From: Opitutaceae bacterium
GTDB lineage: Bacteria > Verrucomicrobiota > Verrucomicrobiia > Opitutales > Opitutaceae
Direction of reading: 5' to 3'
DNA length: 6,138 bases
NCBI GenBank assembly: GCA_023269455.1
Contig: JAHFTG010000137.1
Location: 1-6,138 of the forward strand
The notes below the pieces were generated by a model. It had not been told where the DNA came from and did no database searches. It worked only from the letters and a program-made list of their open reading frames with translations. Both the position numbers and the translations under genes were made by a program. Positions 1 through 5,906 of this stretch are shown piece after piece (positions within the stretch are counted from its first letter, which is position 1; every line of letters begins with the position of its first letter).

Positions 1-213
1 GATATGCACGTTGTATCGAGTCCCTCGCGAGAGCTTAGTGCAGACGCAATAGCTAGCGTTAAGAAGTGGTCTTTTGAACCAGCAGTCGAAAACGGGATTC
101 CCGTGAAAAACACCGTGGAATATCTAATTACATTTAGATCTGAAGGCAGTTTTAAATATCAGCCAAAGCCCGACAAGGCGTCCCTCATCTTTAACGGCAA
201 CCAAAGAAATTGA
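1..213 (+). CDS. TonB-family energy transducer, C-terminal domain (5' end outside window)
   Basis: This is the C-terminal 70 residues of a TonB-like protein; the reading frame is open from base 1, so the start lies outside the window. The stretch with ELSADAIASVKKWSFEPA followed by a NGIPV turn and a VEYLITF strand is the classic TonB C-terminal fold (PF03544 type): a helix ending in W-x-F-x-PA, a charged turn, then a final beta strand. In the known family this domain sits in the periplasm and contacts the TonB box of outer-membrane receptors, passing on energy from ExbB/ExbD. About 25 residues follow the last strand, a polar tail that is not typical of the domain. The stop overlaps the start of the next gene (TTGA). 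Base composition is AT-richer than in the minus-strand genes. The N-terminal anchor and proline-rich linker cannot be seen, so a TonB-domain protein of other function is possible. Confidence 0.8.
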   Translation, partial: DMHVVSSPSRELSADAIASVKKWSFEPAVENGIPVKNTVEYLITFRSEGSFKYQPKPDKASLIFNGNQRN

Positions 214-434
214 CCTCACCTCTTTTTATCGCTCAAGCGGCCGGGCCAATGTATTTTTTGATGATCATTATGGCCTGCTGCCCTTTTGGCTTAGCTCTAA
301 TGATTGCTGGTGCTGTCGTGCGCTTGAGGAAATCTGACGAAAGCAAAAAAATTGGCGGGATTCAGATTCTCATAGGACTAGGATTATTTCTTGGATCTAT
401 TATTGGTTGGATGATCTTTAAAACACTGAGATGA
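210..434 (+). CDS. small two-helix membrane protein, unknown function
   Basis: This 74-residue protein belongs to no family I recognise. It has two strongly hydrophobic segments, at about residues 14-37 and 50-70, separated by a short basic and polar loop (RLRKSDESKKIGG). This gives a helical hairpin likely to sit in the inner membrane. The start used is TTG at 210, which overlaps the upstream TGA by two bases. The in-frame ATG at 249 (Met14) is an alternative that would give 61 residues and still keep both helices; neither has a clear ribosome binding site. Overlap with the TonB-like gene and the 16-nt gap to the next gene suggest co-transcription. The first hydrophobic stretch loosely recalls the first helix of ExbB-type proteins, but the protein is far too short for that family and I do not assign it. 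Confidence 0.6.
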   Translation: MTSPLFIAQAAGPMYFLMIIMACCPFGLALMIAGAVVRLRKSDESKKIGGIQILIGLGLFLGSIIGWMIFKTLR

Positions 435-450
435 GTTAACTGGGCGCGAA

Positions 451-888
451 ATGAAGATTTATATACTCACAATATTCTTCCTGTTTGCAGGAATTAAAGC
501 GAATGCCGCTGATCTGATTATACAGTCTATCGGCGAATATTTTTCTCCGCTGAAAACCACATGTCTTTCCATCACCAGCGACACTCAAACCGTAAAATTT
601 AAGTTTTCTCACAAGGGCAAAGATGGACGGAGCACATCCATCGAGGATCAATGCAGCGCCTCCAACCGTTGGTCATGCTATTTTCAGGATGAAATGACCG
701 TGTGGTTTTATAAGGGCGGAAAGACCGCCCTCGTAGCCACCATCATCCCCAAATCAGGAAGCCTTCTGGAATTCTCATCTTCGACTGGAGTTCTTGATAT
801 CGAGAAAGACCGTAATCTGATCCCCAAAGTCTTTTTAGATTTCCTAGAAAAGAAACCAAACAAAGGGCCACTCAACAGCTCCCCCTGA
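451..888 (+). CDS. secreted protein of unknown family
   Basis: This 145-residue protein has a signal peptide: a Lys at position 2, a hydrophobic core at about 4-14, and a likely signal-peptidase-I site after ANA (residue 19). The mature part is predicted to be exported to the periplasm or beyond. It is rich in beta-prone residues and contains three cysteines (residues 38, 68 and 76), two of them in a short CSASNRWSC segment that could form a disulfide. The last 15 residues are Lys/Pro/Asn/Ser-rich and look disordered. I recognise no domain. ATG at 451 is preferred because it places the signal peptide at the very N-terminus; no Shine-Dalgarno sequence is evident. It follows the small membrane protein by 16 nt and ends about 20 nt before a strong terminator, so it is probably the last gene of the operon. 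Codon use is AT-rich, unlike the convergent genes. Confidence 0.7.
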   Translation: MKIYILTIFFLFAGIKANAADLIIQSIGEYFSPLKTTCLSITSDTQTVKFKFSHKGKDGRSTSIEDQCSASNRWSCYFQDEMTVWFYKGGKTALVATIIPKSGSLLEFSSSTGVLDIEKDRNLIPKVFLDFLEKKPNKGPLNSSP

Positions 889-907
889 AACTCTCGCAAA
901 AACAAAA

Positions 908-930
908 GGCCGCCTCGGGATGAGGCGGCC
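908..930. terminator. bidirectional intrinsic terminator
   Basis: A perfect 9-bp GC-rich stem (GGCCGCCTC at 908-916 with GAGGCGGCC at 922-930) closes a 5-base loop. On the + strand it is followed at once by five T (931-935). On the - strand it is followed by TTTTG and five more T (907 down to 898). The flanking A and T runs extend the stem. It lies between convergent genes, 19 nt after the secreted-protein stop on the + strand, and can end both transcripts. Confidence 0.9.
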
Positions 931-948
931 TTTTTGTGGCAGATAAAT

Positions 949-966
949 CCGGCGGTTAATCGCCGG
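949..966 (-). terminator. second hairpin after lpoB (auxiliary terminator or mRNA 3' stabiliser)
   Basis: CCGGCG at 949-954 pairs with CGCCGG at 961-966 around a 6-base loop. It lies 11 nt past the lpoB stop. On the - strand it is followed only by ATTTAT, a weak tail, so it may terminate poorly by itself. The stronger hairpin at 908-930 follows 18 nt further on, giving a tandem arrangement at the end of the minus-strand operon. Confidence 0.5.
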
Positions 967-977
967 GCTTTTGATAA

Positions 978-1583
978 TTACCAGCCGAGCGTGGATTTCT
1001 TGGTCTGCTTGGCGATGGCGCGGTCGTCTTCCCACACGGTCAGGCCGGTGCGAACGTCCACCAGCGACATTTGGAAGCTGTAGGTGTTCTGCGTGACACC
1101 GTTCAGGCGGTCCACCTGCTGGATGAGCTTGCCGTAGAGCGTGTAGTTGATGGCGGGCGTCTTGGCTTTCTTGCCGGTCGTCATCTCGTCCATCTCGGCG
1201 GCTTCGGAGGCGACCACGGCGCGTTCGCCCAGGCCCATCGTGTTCGTCACGGCGACCTTGCCGGTCTGGATGAGGGCGACGCGGATCTTCTTGATGAGGA
1301 GATCGGTGTCGATGTTGAGCTGGGTGTTGTTGATGATGCGGTCGATGGCGAGGACGGCGGGCTGGACGGCAGCCTTGTCAAGCGCGCCGGAGGTGAGCAG
1401 CGAGCCTACAAGCTGGTCGGCGGCGGCATACCAGTCCTGCGAGTTGATGCCGCCGGTGTTCAGGGCCTGCGGGCCGCTGGCGTCGATGGTGCGGGTCTCG
1501 GCAGTCTGACAACCGGTGATGAGGAGGGCCGATGGCAGGAGCACGCCTGCGAGGAGCGCGGTTTTGAAGCGGATGGTGGTCAT
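978..1583 (-). CDS. lpoB: penicillin-binding protein activator LpoB (outer-membrane lipoprotein)
   Basis: This 201-residue lipoprotein belongs to the LpoB family; E. coli LpoB is 213 residues. In E. coli LpoB is anchored in the outer membrane, spans the periplasm and stimulates the peptidoglycan synthase PBP1b. A lipobox LITGC puts the lipidated cysteine at residue 25, followed by Gln, which suits outer-membrane sorting. Family hallmarks are IDRIINNTQLNIDTDLL (about 80-96) leading into an IRVALIQTGKV helix-strand, YTLYGKLIQQ (147-156), and the last strands with YSFQMSLVDVRTGLTVW (168-184). The linker between Cys25 and the domain is short (about 20 residues). I chose ATG at 1583, which puts the signal peptide at the N-terminus and follows a leader with 17 pyrimidines in 20 bases. 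A TTG at 1604, overlapping the ycfL-like stop, would add seven residues (IPLFSPM-type) without benefit. It is the last gene of the run, 17 nt after the YcfL-like gene. Confidence 0.9.
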   Translation of the reverse strand: MTTIRFKTALLAGVLLPSALLITGCQTAETRTIDASGPQALNTGGINSQDWYAAADQLVGSLLTSGALDKAAVQPAVLAIDRIINNTQLNIDTDLLIKKIRVALIQTGKVAVTNTMGLGERAVVASEAAEMDEMTTGKKAKTPAINYTLYGKLIQQVDRLNGVTQNTYSFQMSLVDVRTGLTVWEDDRAIAKQTKKSTLGW

Positions 1584-1600
1584 AGGTGAAAAAAGGGGAA

Positions 1601-2029
1601 TCAAAGTTCGCTGATCTTGAGGACGAAATCAACGGCGCGCGGCGAGACGGCGACCGTGGAGATGTTGACGGTCTCGCGGCCTTGGAGCTGGAGCACGCGC
1701 CAGCCTTCGGTGGGGCCGTTCACCGCCATGCCGTCTTTGTCGATCCACTCGAATTTGTAGCGGACGGAGCGGAGGTCGTTTTTGAGGTTTTCGACTTCGG
1801 CTTGGATTTTGAGGAGGTTGCCGGAGACGACGCCTTGGTTGATGGCGTTGATGCGGACCGTGCGGGCGAGGGTGTTGTCGGTGACGACGCGCTTGTCGGA
1901 AATGTAGTTGGTCGCGGCCTGCGGCTGGGCGCGGGAGACGGTGTTGACGTTGGTGGCACAGCCGGAGAGGACGGCGAGCAGACCGGCGGCCATCACGGGA
2001 GCGGCGAGGAGGCGGAAGGACATTTTCAT
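1601..2029 (-). CDS. YcfL-family outer-membrane lipoprotein (DUF1425)
   Basis: This 142-residue lipoprotein resembles YcfL of E. coli (PF07233/DUF1425), a family of unknown biochemical role. The signal peptide ends in a VLSGC lipobox with the lipidated Cys at residue 24, followed by Ala. The family core is visible as LLKIQAEVENLKNDLRSVRY (72-91) continuing into KFEWIDKDGMAV, then a strand with W110 and LQLQGRE, and a closing segment with AVSPRAVDFVLKI (127-139). This reads as a small beta-sandwich of the kind that compares a residue pair F/EW-x-D-x-DG. Its ATG (2029) overlaps the stop of the COG3014 gene as ATGA, so the two are probably translationally coupled; a second Met (residue 3, at 2023) is an alternative start. 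The E. coli order ycfL-lpoB is the same, which supports both assignments and suggests a role close to LpoB or the PBP1b machinery. Confidence 0.85.
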   Translation of the reverse strand: MKMSFRLLAAPVMAAGLLAVLSGCATNVNTVSRAQPQAATNYISDKRVVTDNTLARTVRINAINQGVVSGNLLKIQAEVENLKNDLRSVRYKFEWIDKDGMAVNGPTEGWRVLQLQGRETVNISTVAVSPRAVDFVLKISEL

Positions 2030-3594
2030 TTGAGGGCGAATTGGGTGATGAAGAGAGGCGCGGTGGTCGAGACGCTCTTAACATAGACCACATTCACGGC
2101 GCCAGGGTCCAAGGTAATTGTTTTCGTCTGCCCGCCGACGGTGATGGCGAGCTGGCGGTTGGCGGGGGTGGCGAGGCGGGCGTATTGGAACTCCTTGGGC
2201 AACGTGCTCCAGGTGCGGGTGTCGGCGATGTTGGTGGAGTAGTTCAGGACGGTCATGCCGATGCCGCCGAGGAGGCCGAGGCCGGGATTCTGGTCGCTCA
2301 ACTGCTTTTGCACGATGGCTTGGACGATGGCTTTGGTCGCGGTGCCGATGAGGGTTTTCGTGACGATGGTGGGCCACTCGTTTTTGAAGTCATTGGCCAC
2401 GACGCTGTCGATGCTGGCGACGGTGGCGGTGGTGAACGTCTGGCCGCCGCCGGTGACGACGAGCGCGGGGATGTAGTCGTCGTTGAATTTCAGCCGGGGA
2501 AAAGCGGCGCCGACGTAGGCGAGACGGCTGCTGACGAGAAAGGTGGGGATGTCGATGCGCAACTGGTCGCGAACGGGGCCGGTGCCGGTCTCGAAGATGA
2601 CGTAGGTAAGGCCGGCGGGAACCTGACCTTCGGCGACGGCGGCCCCGAGGGCGCGGTCGGCGGCGACGTAGGGATTCTCCGGGACGAGGGCAGCGAGGCG
2701 CTCGAAGGATTTGCGGCCGCGTTCCCAGTCCGCTCCGTTCTCGCCGCGCACCGTGAAGAAGAGGCCGTCGAGAAAGACGGAGAAGGGATTAACGTAGTCG
2801 CCGTAGCCTTTCATGGGCGCGGTCGATTCGGCGAGGGCGGAGCTGAGCGCGGGACCGGTCTTGGGATCGCTTTGAGCCTGGTCCACGTCGTAGGCGGCGC
2901 TTTTGCCTTTCTCGTCCTTTACTTCGCCGGCGCGGGCTTTGTCGGCCTCTTTTTGGACGGCGAGGATGCGCTTCTGGTTGTCGGCGACAGCGTCGCGCTG
3001 GCGTTGGAGCGCACGGTTGAGAGAGACGCGGGCGGAGTCGGGCTGGCCGATCTGGAGGTAGTTGAGGGCGTTGTAGGTATCGAGCATCACCTTGTCGTAA
3101 TCGCGTCCGCGGTAGGGCAGGTTCGCGAGGTTGGTGATGATGGCGAAGCCCTCGGAGCCGACTTTCACTTTGGCCTGCTCTTCCCAAAAATTAACTTTGT
3201 CCTCGGCTTCGTCGAACGCGGCGATGGAGCGCTTGGCGTAGCCGGCGGAAATCTCGGCGGGCGTGGGAGGCGGCAACGGCGGCGCGGCCGGATCGGCCGG
3301 GGCTTCGACGCGCGGCGGGGGCAACTGCGCGGGGTCGGCGAGCGCGGCGGTGCGAAGCGTGGCGCCCTGCTCCAGTTTCCACAGAATCTCGTCCTTGCCG
3401 CCTTCGTGGTCCTTCGCGCTTTTATCGACCGTCGCGACGGCAACCGCGATGTTGCTGCTGCGGAAAGACGTGGTGAGCGACGACGACTGCTGCTGGTAAG
3501 TCTGGCAACCGGTGACGAGCAGGACGAGCGCGGCACCGCCGAATGAAAAGGCGAGCGTGCGTCCAGACGCGAGGATGCGGGAAGTGGATTTCAT
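2026..3594 (-). CDS. large COG3014-family lipoprotein with TPR-like helices
   Basis: This 522-residue lipoprotein matches my recollection of the COG3014 family, found beside YcfL and LpoB in several proteobacteria; its biochemical role is unknown. The signal peptide ends in LLVTGC, with the lipidated Cys at residue 30 followed by Gln, which predicts the outer membrane. A Pro/Ala-rich linker lies at about 88-112 and may be a lineage-specific insertion. Helical TPR-like repeats follow (about 165-215, with YNALNYLQIGQPDSARVSLN then a basic, Gln-rich helix). A charged segment at 215-245 separates these from YVNPFSVFLDGLFF (267-280) and a second TPR-like helix pair (290-325). The C-terminal half is beta-rich, starting with YVIFETGTGPVRDQLRIDIP (331-350). 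The shape suggests a scaffold for protein-protein contacts. ATG at 3594 is the first Met before the signal peptide; no Shine-Dalgarno is seen. The stop overlaps the next start. Confidence 0.8.
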   Translation of the reverse strand: MKSTSRILASGRTLAFSFGGAALVLLVTGCQTYQQQSSSLTTSFRSSNIAVAVATVDKSAKDHEGGKDEILWKLEQGATLRTAALADPAQLPPPRVEAPADPAAPPLPPPTPAEISAGYAKRSIAAFDEAEDKVNFWEEQAKVKVGSEGFAIITNLANLPYRGRDYDKVMLDTYNALNYLQIGQPDSARVSLNRALQRQRDAVADNQKRILAVQKEADKARAGEVKDEKGKSAAYDVDQAQSDPKTGPALSSALAESTAPMKGYGDYVNPFSVFLDGLFFTVRGENGADWERGRKSFERLAALVPENPYVAADRALGAAVAEGQVPAGLTYVIFETGTGPVRDQLRIDIPTFLVSSRLAYVGAAFPRLKFNDDYIPALVVTGGGQTFTTATVASIDSVVANDFKNEWPTIVTKTLIGTATKAIVQAIVQKQLSDQNPGLGLLGGIGMTVLNYSTNIADTRTWSTLPKEFQYARLATPANRQLAITVGGQTKTITLDPGAVNVVYVKSVSTTAPLFITQFALK

Positions 3595-3632
3595 GCAGGA
3601 TTGATGGGCTGAAGCGGGACTGGAAAATAACG

Positions 3633-3660
3633 GAAGCCGTCCGGGACCACGGACGGCTTC
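3633..3660 (-). terminator. hairpin between the CsgG-like gene and the COG3014 gene
   Basis: An 11-bp perfect stem (3633-3643 with 3650-3660) closes a 6-base loop. On the - strand it begins 19 nt after the stop of the CsgG-like gene and is followed by CGTTATTTTCC, a short T-rich tail. It may end or attenuate transcription from the two upstream genes. On the + strand it is followed by TTTCT only. The remaining 38 nt before the COG3014 ATG leave little room for a separate promoter, and I see no convincing -35/-10 pair, so partial read-through is plausible. Confidence 0.65.
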
Positions 3661-3679
3661 TTTCTAAAAACAGGAGAGA

Positions 3680-4573
3680 TTACTCGGTGGCCGGCTGATC
3701 GGGAACGTCGTCCTTGAGGCGCACGATGGCGAGGCGGTCGATGCCGGTGTCCTCAAGAATATCGGCCTGCGAATTCTGCGGGGTAACGCGGCTGATCTTC
3801 ACTTTGCCCACGTAGATTTCTTCGCGGGTTTTGTCGCCGGTGTCAGGATCGACGAGTTCGCCGCCTAGGGTGAAAACTTCCCAGACCTGGCCGACCTTGA
3901 TGCCGGAGGTATCGTTGCGGTTGATCGTCACGATCTTGTCGCGCTTGCCGATGACGCGGGCCGGGAAGACGGCGTCGGCGACGCGGGTGGCGATCTTCTG
4001 CGCCATCTCGCGGGTGATGTCGGTGAGGAGGATGTCGCTCTCCTGGCCGTTTTTCTCGACGGTGTTGGCGGAGAGCTGGTCGGCCTCGCGGCGCGAGACT
4101 TGGAAGTTGGTGCTGGCGATGGCGCGCTGGGTGGAGACCTCGGTGATCTTGGCGACGGCGGAAAGCTCGATCACACGGGAGGTGACGGTCTTGCCGAGCG
4201 AGGCGAAGGTGCGGGTTTCCATGCGGTCGTTGAAGCCGTCCACGCGAATGGTGAGCAGGTAGTCGGCTTGCTGGAACTGGAAGGCGCTCCCGGCGGCGGC
4301 GGATTCCTTGGCGAGCGCATCGGCGTCGGAGCGTTCGAGGATTTCAAAACGCTTCGTGCTGAGCACGCGGTCGTAAACCTGCGAATCGAGCGCTTCCAAA
4401 ACGCTGGCGAGCGAGAGGCCGACGCCCTGCTTGAGCATGCGGGACTTCACGGCGTCGGTCGCGGCGATCTTGGTGATGGCGAGTTTCTTTTTGGCGGGGG
4501 CTTCCTGAGCGATCACCGAGCCGGTGAGCAACGCGCCGAGGGCGAAAAAGGAGAGGATTTTAAGAAATTTCAT
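3680..4573 (-). CDS. exported CsgG-like protein with FlgT-C-like beta domain
   Basis: This 297-residue protein carries a signal peptide (MKFLKILSFFALGALL core) with a likely signal-peptidase-I site after VIA (residue 22). It has no lipobox, so it is probably a soluble periplasmic protein. Residues about 28-190 resemble the CsgG/LpoB-type alpha/beta fold: a KLAITKI first strand, a long helix, then RFEILERSDADAL (75-87), the usual strand-turn motif of CsgG-like proteins, and QADYLLTIRVDGF (102-114). Residues about 202-280 form a beta domain with GIKVGQVWEVF and a DPDTGD turn (242-247), recalling the C-terminal domain of FlgT and related CsgG-associated proteins. Start choice: ATG at 4573 (not the in-frame ATG at 4678) puts the signal peptide at the N-terminus. 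It follows the PEGA gene by 61 nt with no terminator between, so the two are probably co-transcribed. The exact role is unknown; no transmembrane beta hairpins typical of CsgG channels are evident. Confidence 0.75.
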   Translation of the reverse strand: MKFLKILSFFALGALLTGSVIAQEAPAKKKLAITKIAATDAVKSRMLKQGVGLSLASVLEALDSQVYDRVLSTKRFEILERSDADALAKESAAAGSAFQFQQADYLLTIRVDGFNDRMETRTFASLGKTVTSRVIELSAVAKITEVSTQRAIASTNFQVSRREADQLSANTVEKNGQESDILLTDITREMAQKIATRVADAVFPARVIGKRDKIVTINRNDTSGIKVGQVWEVFTLGGELVDPDTGDKTREEIYVGKVKISRVTPQNSQADILEDTGIDRLAIVRLKDDVPDQPATE

Positions 4574-4634
4574 GGGACGGAAAACGAGTTGAGTTGAAAG
4601 CGGGCGATGAAGGGGCGGTTCGGTTAAAAATCGA

Positions 4635-5906
4635 TCAGAAGCCGAAGAGGGAATGGCCGTCGCGGTCGTTGCGATCATTGCGGGGATCGATGTAGCCGTT
4701 GTTGTTTACGGTGACGGCGGGCGCGGCGGTGGTGTTAACCTTGAAGCCGCTCTGCGCGAGCGCCTGGGCCTTGCCTTCGAGCACCTTGACCTGGGCGTCG
4801 GTGAGCTTGGCGCCATTTTTCAGGTCGTTAAGGAAAGCGGTGGAATCTTTCCAGCGGGCGTAGCCTTCGTCGCTCAACGCCAGCGCGACGGTGAGCGTCT
4901 GGCCCTTCATGAAGTTGACGGTGCGTTCCCAGGGCTTGAAGCCCTCGCGGGTGACGCGGAGCTTGCTGAGGCCGGGCTTGACCGTGATCTCGCCGGGCGC
5001 GGAGCCGGCCGCGACGCCGTCCACCTCGACGGTGACGGAGAGGGGCGAGACCTTGAATTTGCTGTCGGAGATGGAGACGGTATTTTCAACGCCGATACGG
5101 ACGTCGGGGATGGTCAGGTCGGCCGCCTCGGTCTGGATCGTGACGGTGACGAGCCCCTGCGCGGCGGCGGGCGCGACGATGCGGCCGGCGTCGATGCGCG
5201 TCTTCAGGCTGGCGGCGACTTTCTTGGAGGCGTCGGCGAGGAGTTCGTCGAGCACGTCGGCCTGGGCCTCGGCGGACGCGCCGCTTTGCTGGACGAGCTT
5301 GGAGACTTTCACGGTGTCGGCGGTGATGCTCGCACCGGTCGTGCCGTCGAGAATCTTGTAGGTGACGCGAAGGGTGTTGGTCACGTTGACCACGTTGACG
5401 CCGTAAGCGTCGATGGCGCGGGCGTTGGCGTCGAAGCCGGTGAGCGTGACCTGGAGGAGGTAGTCGGCGCCGAGGGTCTGCGCGAGACGGACGGCGGAGG
5501 AGCCTTGGGCGAGCGCGGTGTCGGTGGCATTGGCGGCGGCGCCGTCGAGCCGGGCCACGGCGTTGGCGGCGGTCTCGCGGCTGATCACGGACACGCCGAG
5601 ATCGGTGACTTGCGCGGTGACGTAGTCTTCGAGGGAGGCGACTTTGTCGTCGTAGGGTTTGCCCGCGCGATTGGAAACGAAGACGGCGGTCTTGTAGGTT
5701 TTGGAAACCGCCTCGCGCTCCTGCTGCGTCGTGGTGATGACACGCTCGGTGACGGTCTTGCCGTCCTGAACATAGGTCTTCGTCTCGACCGTGGTGGCGG
5801 GCGCGCCGATCTGGGTCTCGGTGGTGACGGTGGACTGCGCGAAGACAGCGAGGGAAGCCGATGCCATCAAGGCACCCAGCAGAACGAGGAGGCGGGCAAA
5901 TTTCAT
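4635..5906 (-). CDS. exported CsgG-like protein fused to a PEGA domain
   Basis: This 423-residue protein begins with a signal peptide (MKFARLLVLLGALMA core), probably cleaved after VFA (residue 23). A Thr/Val/Glu-rich beta-prone stretch follows (25-68). Residues about 70-245 look CsgG-like: KTAVFVSNR first strand, helix, VSVISRETA (105-113, equivalent to the ERSD region of the next gene), and GADYLLQVTLTGF (146-158). A PEGA domain follows at about 290-342, with VEVDGVAAG then KPGLSKLRVTREGFKPWERT; PEGA domains are small beta folds common in surface and wall-associated proteins. The end holds a helix pair (350-388) and a polar Asn/Asp/Arg tail rich in NDRNDRDG. ATG at 5906 is chosen over the in-frame ATG at 6038 because it starts the signal peptide and follows a leader with 18 pyrimidines in 20 bases. 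It is the first gene of the minus-strand run. The function is unknown; a periplasmic or outer-membrane-facing binding role is inferred. Confidence 0.75.
   Translation of the reverse strand: MKFARLLVLLGALMASASLAVFAQSTVTTETQIGAPATTVETKTYVQDGKTVTERVITTTQQEREAVSKTYKTAVFVSNRAGKPYDDKVASLEDYVTAQVTDLGVSVISRETAANAVARLDGAAANATDTALAQGSSAVRLAQTLGADYLLQVTLTGFDANARAIDAYGVNVVNVTNTLRVTYKILDGTTGASITADTVKVSKLVQQSGASAEAQADVLDELLADASKKVAASLKTRIDAGRIVAPAAAQGLVTVTIQTEAADLTIPDVRIGVENTVSISDSKFKVSPLSVTVEVDGVAAGSAPGEITVKPGLSKLRVTREGFKPWERTVNFMKGQTLTVALALSDEGYARWKDSTAFLNDLKNGAKLTDAQVKVLEGKAQALAQSGFKVNTTAAPAVTVNNNGYIDPRNDRNDRDGHSLFGF

Noticed and set aside
210..434. Assignment of the small membrane protein as ExbB or a TolQ-like subunit
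   Set aside because: Only the first helix has a faint resemblance; the length and the conserved ExbB regions are missing.
436..651. Minus-strand 71-codon frame opposite the secreted-protein gene
   Set aside because: No motif, and the plus-strand gene has a good signal peptide and operon spacing.
1071..2086. Plus-strand open frames opposite lpoB and the YcfL-like gene
   Set aside because: Low-complexity shadow translations; the minus strand encodes recognisable lipoproteins with lipoboxes.
2041..3546. Long plus-strand open frame (501 codons) opposite the COG3014 gene
   Set aside because: It is antisense to a lipoprotein gene with a clear lipobox and family motifs. Its product is Gly/Asp/Val/Arg-rich low-complexity sequence, as expected of a high-GC shadow frame.
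3595..3632. Promoter for the COG3014-ycfL-lpoB genes
   Set aside because: A TTATTT could be a -10 element, but the matching -35 would fall inside the hairpin stem and no good hexamer is there.
4574..4678. N-terminal extension of the CsgG-like protein to an ATG at 4678
   Set aside because: It would overlap the end of the PEGA gene and displace the signal peptide by 35 residues.
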